NCBI GenBank assembly: GCA_003427395.1
Contig: BFEA01000014.1
Span: forward strand, 623,028 to 654,296
Direction of reading: 5' to 3'
DNA from: Chara braunii
Taxonomy: Eukaryota > Streptophyta > Charophyceae > Charales > Characeae
Length of the DNA: 31,269 nt
The first letter of the stretch is position 1; every line of letters begins with the position of its first letter. Shown piece after piece: positions 1-8,635 of the stretch. The position numbers were made by a program, and so were the translations under genes. The notes beneath the pieces were generated by a model. It saw only the letters and a list, made by a program, of their open reading frames with translations, searched no databases and was not told the DNA's origin.

Positions 1-119
1 GAAACGCAAATCATCATCAGGTAAAACATGCAATGGACTTCACCTAAAGAAGAAAGTATGTATGTCACCATAGGATCACACACGACAGTGCAATAGACTC
101 AGTCACACCGTAACCGTAT

Positions 120-1045
120 CCTAACGAGGAAAACTGAAGGGCCATGATTACCTCTCTTCTCTGCAAGTCACGACTCCCTACCATACATTGACTGTAAGAC
201 GAGCCACACACGTTCAGCGAACCCTGGACGCTTACAGTCTCGAACCTGTCCCACCATACCATGTCCAAACAAGGGAAACTGAAGGGCTGCGATTACCTCG
301 CTGCACGTCCCACTTCCCTACCATACATTGACTGTGAGACAGACAACGTACACTCGGCCAACCCTGAGCCCTTCCCATCTCCTACATGTCCAACAGTGCT
401 GTGTCCAAACAAGGGAATCCTAAAGAGCGGCGATTACCTCGCTGCATGGCTAGGCTCCCAATAGTACATTGACTGCAAGACAAACAACGTACACTCCGCC
501 AACCCTGGACCCTTAACCCTCCCCTACCTGTCCCACCGTACTGTTTACAGGCAAGGGGGACTCGAGAGCAAAATTACCTCGCTGTATGACAGCCAACCCT
601 GAGCCCTTCCACTCTCTGGCCTGCCCTCACTCTCTCCCACAGGGACCGAGCATCGCAGCTCATTTCGCCTCCCGACCATACATCGACTGTAAGACAGACT
701 ACGTACGCTCGTCCAACCCTCAATGAACAGACAGCATACGCTCAGCCAACCCTGAGCCCTTACCCTCTCTGGCCTGCCCTCTCTCTCCCACAGGGGCGGA
801 GCATCGCTGCTCATTCCGGCCAGTCTTCACTCTCTCTCACGGGCACATCTTCCGCCCCCGTCAACGTACAGACAACGTACGCTCGGCCAATCCTGAGCCC
901 TTAACCTCTCCGGCCTGCTTTCACTCTCTCCCACAGGGGCGGAAGATCGCTGCACAGACTACGTACGCTCAGCCGACCCTGAGAGCTAACCCTCTCCGGC
1001 CAGTCTTCACTCTCTCACAGGCACATCTTCCGCCCCCGTCCCTTC
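120..1045. repeat. Degenerate ~141-bp tandem satellite
   Basis: A block containing GATTACCTCGCTGCA, CATACATTGACTGTRAGAC and CCAACCCTGAGCCCTT recurs. The CATACATTG landmark lies near 181, 322 and 465, giving a period of about 141 bases. After about 545 the units become irregular, with truncated and rearranged copies (CATCGACTGTAAGAC near 681; CTCTCCCACAGGGGCGGA near 630, 790 and 935). There is no coding potential; open frames here change identity from unit to unit. Confidence 0.8.
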
Positions 1046-1537
1046 CTCTCCCAATCAGCATAATGTAACGTGCAACACATGCACATGCTACAAACTCCAT
1101 ACACACAAGCCCCACCTCTTCGAATGCACCTGGGACCTGGAGGTGAGGATTAAGCTTGCAGGGAAACAGAGAAGGCAGGACCAAAAAAGGACATAAAACT
1201 TGATAAAAGAGAGCCAAAAGTGGCACCCCTGCGCTGATAAGAAAAACGGGGGGAAGTGGGGAGGAGGGTGCCCCCAATAACGTTGGGAAAAAGACGTCCT
1301 AGAAAATGCACATACTGTCATCAAAGACAAAGCAACCGCTATCTACGCAGTTACAGCCGGAGACTTGGAGACTGAGACAATCGCCTGTTCCATATACCAC
1401 ACATCCCATTCAAACCTCAGGAACAAGGTCCTGAATGCATTCAGAGGACCACTGCGGATTTACTACCAGCCTTTTTCATGCCCCAAATAAACCGCCCAAC
1501 AGCCCTGCACTCATACTTGAAATGCAACAGCTCGACA

Positions 1538-1542
<5 letters not shown>
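1046..1542. other. Non-repetitive stretch, nothing recognised
   Basis: No conserved protein, RNA or repeat was recognised. Short open frames on the minus strand (around 969-1330) have no family resemblance and are probably chance. Confidence 0.5.
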
Positions 1543-1620
<78 letters not shown>

Positions 1621-1665
1621 CCTACCTGCCTGCCTACCTGCCTACCTGCCTGCCTATCTAACTAT
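1543..1665. repeat. (TC)n microsatellite followed by CCTG/CCTA array
   Basis: About 75 bases of uninterrupted TC repeat (1543-1617) run directly into imperfect CCTR tetranucleotide units (to about 1665). The frame encoding Ser-Leu repeats across it is an artefact of the microsatellite. Confidence 0.97.
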
Positions 1666-2088
1666 GCGTCTTATATCTACACCCATGTCCTGCAGATCAG
1701 CCCACAAATAAAAAGAAGGGCCCATACCAGCACAAGTCTGCACAAACCTATCGCAAGCTAGTTAGTTATGGACATGTACACAAGGGCGAACACAACTATT
1801 GCACGTAGGAAAGTAGACCACACCTACCGCTGGATCCACATCATGGACCTCGCACTAGAAGGCACGTCCCTTGATGCACCTTCCCTTCCTCACACGCTCC
1901 AGTCTGCATACCCTCAAATCAAAATACCTGCAAAAGCCAAGGACCAAACAATTTCATGCGTTTGTGCACTCAACTTGTCACTATGTCTGACGCAAACAGC
2001 AACAAAACCACGCACGTGCCGTACATCAAAGAACGTGACTCGACAGCGACCAATTTTACCACCGTCTTCCAGTTAATATACTTCACAG
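1666..2088. other. Non-repetitive stretch, nothing recognised
   Basis: Unique-looking sequence between the microsatellite and the first MITE. No family match was recognised in any frame. Confidence 0.5.
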
Positions 2089-2167
2089 CTACGCTACCAG
2101 CTGGGCCACCCGGGTCACACTATTTTCCCGGGCGGCGCAGCCGTGCAGGATCAGGAAAGGTCCTGGC

Positions 2168-2199
<32 letters not shown>

Positions 2200-2291
2200 T
2201 CAAAAAACCGAAGAAAAACTATGCTATGCAGAAAATTAAACTGAACAACGTTTGCCTCAGGGTCACATCAAAATAACTCTTTACCAAATTT
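2089..2291 (+). mobile_element. hAT-like MITE, copy 1 (3' truncated)
   Basis: It starts with CTACGCTACCAG, close to the CTAGGCTACCA end of the copies at 2445 and 3468. A GC-rich block (CCCGGGTCACACTATTTTCC) follows, then an A-run of about 28, then the family core (GCAGAAAATTAAACTGAACA). The right end is missing: the sequence runs into TA-rich DNA and the element starting at 2306. Confidence 0.72.
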
Positions 2292-2444
2292 AATATATAT
2301 ATCTATACAGGGTAACCGGCATTCGGGACGGGCCGAACGCCCGAACCAAAACGCCCGAAGGTATGCGACCCCTTGGGGATGCGTTCGGCCGTTCGGCTGA
2401 ACGCGGACCCAAAAAAAAAAAAAAAAAAAAAAAATCAAAAAATC

Positions 2445-2709
2445 CTAGGCTACCAGAGTGGCCCGGGGTCACTTGCCCGGCCGGGCCAAAAAAAATAAAA
2501 TAAATAAAAATAAAACAAATATAAGTTTTATTTTTTATTTTAAAATTGGGGAAGAATTTCGATGTGACCCTGAGGCAAAAGTTGTTCAGTTTATTTTTCT
2601 GCATAACATAGTTTTTTTTTTGGATTTTTTGGAAACCTTTTTTTTTTTTTTGTTGCTGGGACCTTCCTGCTGGCCACCTGGGACCCGGGCCGCCCGGCTG
2701 GTAGGCTAG
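2445..2709 (-). mobile_element. hAT-like MITE, copy 2 (complete, nested)
   Basis: Ends are CTAGGCTACCAG and, on the opposite strand, CTAGCCTACCAG. The 8-base direct repeat AAAAAATC flanks it on both sides (2437-2444 and 2710-2717), the length expected for hAT-superfamily target duplication, although the site is A-rich. The internal core is reverse-oriented relative to copy 1. It interrupts an older core copy that resumes at 2718. Confidence 0.75.
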
Positions 2710-2717
2710 AAAAAATC

Positions 2718-2830
2718 TGAAAAAAAGATATGTTATGAAGAAAAATAAACTAAACAAGATTTGCCTGAGCATTACATCCAAATTCCTTGCAAATTTGAAA
2801 TAAAAATAAAATACGAAAAACAAATACTAA
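2718..2830 (+). mobile_element. Older MITE-core copy interrupted by the nested insertion
   Basis: Contains GAAGAAAAATAAACTAAACA and TTTGCCTGAGCATTACATCC, diverged forms of the core in copies 1-3. The A-rich sequence left of the nested insertion (2411-2444) continues here if the insert and one duplication are removed. Confidence 0.6.
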
Positions 2831-2875
2831 TAATAAAAAAACAAAAAATAAAAAAAGATTTAAATCTAGTGAGTT

Positions 2876-3235
2876 TGCGCGCACGTTTTCGACACCACCA
2901 TCTTTGGTGATTTTTCATTTTTTTTGGGAACAGCTAAATGCCCTGAAAATTTACATATGTGTACTTCACATAATGCAAAACACACTAAAAAAGTTTCAAA
3001 AAATAATAAAATTGTTTTGACCCCGGACTAAAGTCAAAACAAAAAGTAAAAAGTGAAAAAAAACGTGGGCAAGCATGTTTTGAGTCTTTTGACACCGCCA
3101 TCTTTGGCGATTTTTAATTCTTATTTCGCTGCGCCAAATGACTTGAAAATTTATAGGCGTGTACCTCACGTCATAGAGAACTCACAAAAAAAGATTCAGA
3201 AAAAATATATATTTTTAGACCCCGAAATATTTTTT
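2876..3235 (+). repeat. Two imperfect ~190-bp direct repeats inside the TIR element
   Basis: Unit 1 includes GACACCACCATCTTTGGTGA near 2891 and unit 2 GACACCGCCATCTTTGGCGA near 3091. Each is followed by a matching TGAAAATTTAYA / GTGTACYTCACRT block and a GACCCCGRA block. Compensating changes (CACCA/TGGTG against CGCCA/TGGCG) keep a small hairpin in both units. Confidence 0.7.
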
Positions 3236-3410
3236 GGCGGGGGCCGAACGTCGTCGGGTTCGGACCCCGTACGGGACCCCGAACGCCCGTACGTACGGAG
3301 GTCTGCCCGGGGACCTACGTACGGGCTGGTAACCCTGTATATATATATCGTCAAATAGAACTGCCCGGTAAACCGTAGGCAGAGAGGGAGAAGAGGACAA
3401 CAAACGAGGG

Positions 3411-3460
3411 GCTGTGACAAACTGTTTCGTCGGAGTTTCACCGACTCATCAGGATATATT
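3411..3460 (-). ncRNA. Candidate minimal type I hammerhead ribozyme
   Basis: On the minus strand the order is CTGATGA (3452-3446), a 5-bp stem II GTCGG/CCGAC (3445-3441 with 3433-3429) closed by a 7-base loop TGAAACT, then GAAA (3428-3425), and a short stem III ACA/TGT with loop GTT. GTC follows, the usual cleavage triplet, with C17 at 3416. All invariant core positions I can check are present. Minimal hammerheads with a 2-4 bp stem III are known from Penelope-like retroelements and retrozymes. Stem I is not obvious, because the flank before CTGATGA is TA-rich. The same 3' half recurs at 30743-30769. Activity is unproven. Confidence 0.68.
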
Positions 3461-3467
3461 TTTTCAT

Positions 3468-3729
3468 CTAGGCTACCAACCGGGCCGCCCGGGTCACCCT
3501 ATTTTCCCGGACGGCCCGGCCGTGCAGGGACCACTGATCCTAACAAAAAAAAAAAAAAAAACATGTTACGCAGAAAAATAAACTGAACAACTTTTGCCTC
3601 AGAGTCACATCGAGATTCTTTACAAAGTTTAAAATGAGAAATAACATTTAAAAATATCTTAATTTTTTACTTTTAATTTTTTTTTTGGCCCGGCCTGGCA
3701 AGCGGCCCCGGGCCACTCTGGTCGCCTAG
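3468..3729 (+). mobile_element. hAT-like MITE, copy 3 (complete)
   Basis: It begins CTAGGCTACCAACCGGGC and ends (opposite strand) CTAGGCGACCAGAGTGGCC. The order matches copy 1: GC-rich block, A-run, then the core AGAAAAATAAACTGAACAAC, then an AT-rich stretch. The flanks TTTTTCAT and TTTTTATT are only a partial 8-base match. Confidence 0.75.
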
Positions 3730-3742
3730 TTTTTATTTGTTT

Positions 3743-3790
3743 TTGGCCCAGCCGGGCAAGTGGTCCCAGGCCACTCTGGCAGCCTGCCTT
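3743..3790. mobile_element. Detached right end of the hAT-like MITE family
   Basis: GGCCCAGCCGGGCAAGTGGT followed by CCACTCTGGCAGCCTG repeats the right end of copy 3 immediately downstream of it. This suggests a second, truncated insertion or a duplicated end. Confidence 0.6.
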
Positions 3791-3884
3791 CACAGATAAA
3801 AAATGCAAGAGCGAGGGACGGACAGGGGACAACAGCAATGGGGGAGCTGATTGTAGAAAATGGGATATAAGTAAAAGCAACCCC

Positions 3885-3994
3885 TACAGTCTTCCCCTCC
3901 ATACAACGCACAGTCATTACTGCCAAATTTGGTCCATCTTTAGGTCTAAATTCAGCTATAATGACCACACGTTGTATTCGCGGGAAGACTGTAG
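3885..3994. mobile_element. Foldback MITE family A, copy 1
   Basis: Starts CTACAGTCTTCCCCTCC and ends CGCGGGAAGACTGTAG. The arms pair over roughly 40 bases with mismatches, including the family-typical CAGTCATTA / ATAATGACC blocks. Length is 110. Confidence 0.85.
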
Positions 3995-4070
3995 TTTCTC
4001 CCCACCTCCGCCACATCCTTGTGCAACTAACATTCCTCTTCATAATTGGCTGAACTTACCTTTTTTCAAT

Positions 4071-4320
4071 CTAAGCTATATATTCTTCTCTCAAATTCAC
4101 CTCTCACTACCTACCTACCTACCTACCTACCTACCAACCACTACTCCTAAGCCTATACAGGGGACCCCTGAACCTTTCTCTCTTTCACTCTAAGCTATAG
4201 ATTCTTCTCTCAAATTCACCTCTCGCTACCTACCTACCTGCGTACCTACCTACCTACCTACCTACCTACCACTACTCCTAAGCCTATACAGGGGACCCCT
4301 GAACCCCTGAACCTTTCCCT
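4071..4320 (+). repeat. ~119-bp tandem duplication containing CTAC microsatellites
   Basis: CTAAGCTATA at 4071 and 4190 starts two copies. Each has a (CTAC)n run and then CCTAAGCCTATACAGGGGAC (4146 and 4278). The second CTAC run is longer, so the later landmarks are 132 rather than 119 apart. Confidence 0.9.
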
Positions 4321-4440
4321 CCCAGTGGAAAACATCTATTCTGTGCTTTCCAGTGTTTCTTTCTTTTCCCCCATTTCTTTCGGTGTTCCTCATTTGATTG
4401 AATGCATGCTTCTTTTGTTTTCGAGCATTTATGTGCCTGG

Positions 4441-4557
4441 CTACCTTCTTCCCCCGAATAGAATGTACGGTCATTATAGCCCTGTTTAGACTGAAAAAAG
4501 ACACCCCAAATACAGCTGCTATAATGACCGTACGTTATCTTCGGGGGAAGAAGGTAG
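4441..4557. mobile_element. Foldback MITE family A, copy 2
   Basis: Starts CTACCTTCTTCCCCCGAATA and ends CTTCGGGGGAAGAAGGTAG. The ends match each other exactly over the first ~18 bases, and the changes from other copies (CCTTC for CCGTC) are present on both arms. Length 117. Confidence 0.9.
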
Positions 4558-4589
4558 TACGAGGAGGAGACCAGTCCTTCAATTGTTGA

Positions 4590-4889
4590 CTGTGTTCATG
4601 CCATGCCTAAAATGGGTATCTTCCCCATTTTAGGAATGTGCATGAGAATACGTGTGCCTGATGTAATCCCTCTCTCCTCTCTCCTCTCCCTCCCCCCCTC
4701 CCTTTTTTCCCCCTTGCGACATCTTTGTGCACACATTCCAAGCGTCAGGACACCTTTTTTGAGCATCTGTACACTTAACTTCAGTCTCTGCTCAACTGTT
4801 TTCCAGCATTCTTTCCTTTTTATGCCTTAGGGCATGTTTTCACACTGGGATCTAAGACTTTTTCTACGCCCTCTGGGCATAACTGCCTG
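4590..4889. other. Intergenic, one perfect short hairpin
   Basis: CCTAAAATGGG (4606-4616) is followed after 7 bases by its exact inverse CCCATTTTAGG (4624-4634). The rest is pyrimidine-rich without a recognised feature. Confidence 0.6.
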
Positions 4890-4919
4890 TAACTGCGGTC
4901 AGATACATAATGGAGACTC

Positions 4920-5077
4920 CTACTGTCCTCACCCGAATAAAATGCCCGGTCATTATAGCTGTATTTGGGGTAACTTTCGGACCACATCCAGCAATAATGA
5001 CCCAGCGTTTTATTCGGACGAAGACAGTAACGGGTATACCGATAATGACCCCACGTTTTATTCGGCGAAGACGGTAG
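4920..5077. mobile_element. Foldback MITE family A, copy 3, with duplicated right arm
   Basis: The left end is CTACTGTCCTCACCCGAATA. Two right-arm sequences follow in series: AATAATGACCCAGCG...GAAGACAGTA (about 5002-5030) and ATAATGACCCCACG...GAAGACGGTAG (5042-5077). Short open frames across it are fragments of the arms. Confidence 0.85.
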
Positions 5078-5529
5078 TACGGGTATGCCCTTAACTTAAT
5101 CTCTGCCACCTGTCATGAGCACCACACAAGGCCCTCCTGTTCTCTTTGACCTGAGAAAAACAGAAGAGGCTGGTAGTTTCCACAAGCGAGGGTTGGTGTA
5201 ACCATTCGTACGCCAGTATCAACATCCAACTTCTGCTCCAACACAACTTCTACGTCACCATGTCGAAGTATAAAACCAAGAAAACTCCCTTCCGTTTCCC
5301 CATTATCAGCTCAATTCAAGAAGAAAAAAAAAAAAAAAGCCATCTTCCGACCAACGACTGGTTGATCGACAAGACCACCTTGGAACAGAGGGGTCTAGCC
5401 CTGCCGTCGTGTTAACGCTGTGGCAGTGGCTCTGCTCTTTGTATCTGACCGCAATTACTGGCAGTTGCGCCCAGAGGGTGAAGAAAAAGTCTCGGATCCT
5501 AGTGCGAAAACATGCCCTAAGGCATCCGC
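5078..5529. other. Possible 5' relic of a retroelement, low information
   Basis: A TATAAAACC box-like sequence occurs near 5271 and an A-run near 5323. Downstream (5447-5520) there is a short open frame leading toward the LINE C-terminal scrap at 5530. No confident gene. Confidence 0.3.
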
Positions 5530-5604
5530 AAGACTATTGAGCACATCTTCATTCAATGCCCAAGCTCCGTCTGCGTATGGAGGTGGTGGGACCGGAATTG
5601 GGGC
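5530..5604 (+). pseudogene. LINE C-terminal zinc-binding (zf-RVT-like) fragment
   Basis: One frame reads KTIEHIFIQCPSSVCVWRWW. The E-x-I-x-H-[IL]-F-x-x-C-P...VW pattern is typical of the zf-RVT region that ends many plant LINE ORF2 proteins. A stop lies just upstream in this frame and the preceding cysteine-containing part is in another frame, so it is a frameshifted relic, and it ends against the tandem repeat at 5617. Confidence 0.62.
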
Positions 5605-5616
5605 CACTGAGGCACA

Positions 5617-5733
5617 GACCAAAAATGGCCCTGGGATTCGAGGGCGATACCGTGTGACCAAAAATGGCCCTGGGATTCGAGGGCGATACCGTGTGACCAA
5701 AAATGGCCCTGGGATTCGAGGGCGATACCGTGT
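5617..5733 (+). repeat. Three perfect copies of a 39-bp unit
   Basis: Copies at 5617-5655, 5656-5694 and 5695-5733, each beginning GACCAAAAATGGCCCTGGGA. The length is a multiple of three, so frames stay open through it. There is no divergence between units, so the expansion is recent. Confidence 0.97.
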
Positions 5734-6409
5734 GGCTCTTGGAACCGGACCAGGCTAGCCAATATGGGCCCCATATTCTTTAACTGGGTAGGAAAAGGCC
5801 GTCCTCTGGGCCCCTCGTGGCTCACAGGGGGTGTACATTAGAAATGGAAAATGGAAAACGTCCTTTTGGTCCGGCAGCGATTTCAAGGGCAGTATCCCCG
5901 GCAATATATACAAAAGGGAATTCGAACGCAATGGGAAGCAACGAAGGAAGAAACCTAAAGTCGGTTTTTTTGCACAGGAAAAAAAGAAATTCAAGAGCAA
6001 ATAAAGCTTTCCAGCAACAATTGGCTGGGGGGGTACTCAGGGGGGGGGGGGGGGGATGGGAGAGGTAAGATGGCAGGGTGGGGTACGAGGGGAGGACCAG
6101 GACCGCCCCGCCAACGGCAATCTCGTTTACTTCCGTGAATGGACTGTCACTGATGGGTCGATTCCGCTGCGGCCCATGTGTGATTTTGGTGACCCCTTTC
6201 TCCCACAGCCTCTCTCTCTAGTGGAGCTCCAATGGTGTGGAAGACGGAACATTAGGGGGGGGGGGGGGGGGGGGGGGGGGAGGGGGCTTGAAAGGCCCCT
6301 CTGGGGAGTGGATGTTCTTCTGATCTTAATTGGTGGGGAGTGGGTGCTCTTCTGTTCGTAATTGGTTCTCAGCTGAAACCACGTAAAGGCCCCAGCACTA
6401 CAAAGAGCT
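5734..6409. repeat. Intergenic with long G homopolymers
   Basis: G runs of 16 (6040-6055) and 26 (6255-6280) are the only notable structure. No gene recognised; the Gly-rich frames are produced by the G runs. Confidence 0.75.
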
Positions 6410-6516
6410 TTGTACACTTTCAATACGGGGCACTGGGTCCGGTTCCCAGCACGTGCTGCTGTACACTTTCAATACAGGGTGCTGGGTCTGGTTCCCAGCA
6501 CGTACTGCTCCCAAGG
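6410..6516 (+). repeat. 49-bp tandem duplication
   Basis: ACTTTCAATACRGGGYRCTG, then GGGTCYGGTTCCCAGCACGT, occurs twice with a 49-base period (TTTCAATAC at about 6418 and 6467), followed by an A-run at 6540. Confidence 0.85.
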
Positions 6517-6659
6517 ACTAGATCAGCATGTCTTTCCCAAAAAAAAAAAAAAAAAAAAAGAAGTGGCACCAACCATAAAAAGGAGAAAACTGAAAGCACC
6601 AGCTCCAGCACCAATTATCCATATCGGCTTCACTCCAGGTTGGCACATATGTAGCTAGC

Positions 6660-6940
6660 GCATCAGTGCTTCTCTCCATTCACATAGACGCACCGTCTAT
6701 GCTTGTAACAGGTCCAGTCAGAAGCTCATCATACGGAGCGGACCTATGGGGTAATCAGGGCATAATACTCGCACAAGGACTTTTTCGTCTCCGCTGAGGC
6801 CGTTATGGTCTGTGGACCTCACTTGCGCACCCAGATGCATCCAAGAAAGTACTACTGTGAGTGATTAAGAAAGATAAGCAGCCGTGCAACCTGCTACATG
6901 TACCACGAGTTCAAACCCCGCCCAGTGTTAGGCCATACTT
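6660..6940. other. Intergenic with a dispersed repeat fragment
   Basis: ACTCGCACAAGGACTTTTTC and CCAGATGCATCCAAGAA (6767-6846) resemble ACTCGCACTAGGACTTTCTT and CAGATGCATCCAGGA at 29941-30001, so both belong to one dispersed repeat. Confidence 0.5.
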
Positions 6941-6944
6941 ACAC

Positions 6945-7215
6945 TCTCGGACAGAATCTGCTCGGACAGAATCTGGCTCTAATTGCAGTCAGATACGACA
7001 GCAAAGACAAGAGCATGAGTCTGCCTCTCGGACAGAATCTGGCTCTAATTGCAGTCAGATACGCCAGCAAAGACGGCTCGAGTCTGCCCGCCCAGTGCGT
7101 TTCTCCAGCATGAACCAGTGTTGCCCGGTGTGATTCACTGGCTGTATTAGGCCATACACTCTTGGACAGAATCTGGCTCTAATTCCAGGCAGATAACGCC
7201 ACGCAAAGACCTGCC
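6945..7215 (+). repeat. Three copies of a ~68-bp repeat carrying TAATTGCAGTCAGATA
   Basis: CTCGGACAGAATCTGGCTCT, then TAATTGCAGTCAGATACG, CAGCAAAGAC and GAGTCTGCC recur near 6960, 7027 and 7163. The third copy is more diverged and separated by about 70 bases. Confidence 0.85.
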
Positions 7216-7640
7216 ACGAGTCTGCCCTTACCTACATCCCACGCTCCCACTTAAATAACCTATTGTCCGTCGAAAACGTCCACACCACAGATTCAGTAAG
7301 TCTAGGATAAGCTTGGGCTCATCGCCCACACGACTGCACTAAGCATGCTCATGCGATAATACGATATTTATGTGCCTACCACAGGCATCGCCGACAGAAC
7401 TGTACGACCAGGCCTCGCTGGAGTGTATCATGAACCTGACCTTCGTAATGAACAGATTCGTCCATAGCACTTGCATGGCCAGATGTTTGCTGCAAAGGCA
7501 CTCAGGAATATAATAATGCTCCCGCTCCCGCTACAGACCAGATACATCACAACTACATTTCTCAATTGCCCTGCGAGACTCCTGTGGACTTAGGGCACAC
7601 TCACACTGCTACTTACTCACACTGCTACTTTTCTACTTAT
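7216..7640. other. Non-repetitive stretch, nothing recognised
   Basis: No conserved frame or repeat family identified. Confidence 0.4.
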
Positions 7641-7700
7641 TTCTGTAATTGTGGTCAGATACATTCAGGTGCAGCCGTAATTGCAGTCAGATGCATTTCG
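7641..7700 (+). repeat. Tandem pair of the TAATTGYRGTCAGATRCAT motif
   Basis: TAATTGTGGTCAGATACATT (7646) and TAATTGCAGTCAGATGCATT (7678) lie 32 bases apart. The same motif is found at 6980, 7046 and 29977, and in weaker form near 4890 and 24101. Confidence 0.75.
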
Positions 7701-8029
7701 GAAAGCACCAGTGTCAGGGGTGCACTGACTTCCTCTGCCTCGTTCCTGACCTTTTGTGCATCCTTCCAATTTAAAGAGGTATTCCAAAAAAGGGTAAACA
7801 AAAAAAAACAGGTATTTCCCTAAGCACACAGCTGCTGCACTACTTACCAAATTTGGAAAAGCGCCATTGAATCTGCAACTACAAGGCTGACAGATATGCT
7901 CACATCTTTCTTTTTTTTTCCCATTCTTTTGAATCTTTTCTCAATTTCAACAAAACGAAAAAACGTTGGATTCAGACTAGATGATCAAGATTGTCCCCTA
8001 CTGGTGGGGCCAGATCTTACTTCCCTTAA

Positions 8030-8134
8030 CTACCGTCTTCCCCCGAACACAACGCACCCTAATTTTGGCTGTATGGGACCGGAAAGCTGGCTTGCATACA
8101 TTCAAAAAACGTTGTGTTCGGGGGAAGACGGTAG
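8030..8134. mobile_element. Foldback MITE family A, copy 4
   Basis: Starts CTACCGTCTTCCCCCGAACA and ends TTCGGGGGAAGACGGTAG. The ends are exact inverses for about 25 bases (through CAACG / CGTTG). Length 105; the middle differs from the other copies. Confidence 0.9.
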
Positions 8135-8440
8135 GGGGCATAGCGCCTAGCCAATTAAATGGAAGGTCTCCTTCACCATGCCACTTAATTGCCCCTGCCC
8201 AACAGAAGAGACCTGCAGAAAAGGGGAACCTAGTGAAGAAAACAGCACAAGCTGACAGCCAACCCTCCATAAGAGAGCAATGAATGCTGGTCAGGGGATC
8301 CTTCAGCTTGGAACAGAAGGATGCATAGCGTACATCAATCACGACTTGTGTGTCCCACTTGCCCGTGGGAAGGAACCGGACTGACGCTCCGCTGAATGGA
8401 CAAGGAGCCGGGACCGGCAATGGACCACAAGGCCTCATCA
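8135..8440. other. Non-repetitive stretch, nothing recognised
   Basis: Lies between MITE copy 4 and the minisatellite. Overlapping minus-strand frames are continuations of the minisatellite frame and have no family match. Confidence 0.4.
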
Positions 8441-8635
8441 AGGGACCATAAGTAAGGGACCATCCATAAGGGGCCATCCATAAGGGACTGTAAAGGGACC
8501 ATAAGGGACCATAAGGGACCAATAATGGACCGTAAGGGACCGTAAGGGATCATAAGGGACCATAAGGGACCAATAAGGGACCAATAAGGGCCCCATAAGG
8601 GACCATAAGGGACCATAAGGGACCATAAGGGACTT
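8440..8635. repeat. ~10-bp minisatellite, ATAAGGGACC
   Basis: About 17 units of CATAAGGGAC and variants (CGTAAGGGAC, CAATAAGGGAC). Because the period is not divisible by three, all minus-strand frames stay open and read as Tyr-Gly-Pro-Leu-Trp-Ser-Leu-like repeats. These should not be called as proteins. Confidence 0.95.

Larger units (their letters stand above)
2306..3340. mobile_element. ~1.03-kb TIR element with nested insertion
   Basis: The left end reads TACAGGGTAACCGGC and the right end reads GCTGGTAACCCTGTA, an inverted pair, with TA-repeat DNA on both outer sides suggesting TA-directed insertion. Both ends carry GC-rich subterminal blocks of CCGAACGCCCG type (2316-2410 and 3240-3330). 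The interior holds a MITE core (2718-2800) split by another MITE (2445-2709) and two ~190-base imperfect direct repeats. No transposase frame is visible, so it would be non-autonomous. Confidence 0.62.

Noticed and set aside
1435-1761. Open frame with long Ser-Leu repeat
   Set aside because: Produced by the (TC)n microsatellite; no conserved residues outside it.
2290-2823. 177-codon minus-strand frame
   Set aside because: Runs across two different transposons and their A-runs; not a protein.
4834-5109. Overlapping frames on both strands with similar peptides such as NDPAFYS
   Set aside because: They are translations of MITE family A arms; the same peptides recur wherever the MITE occurs.
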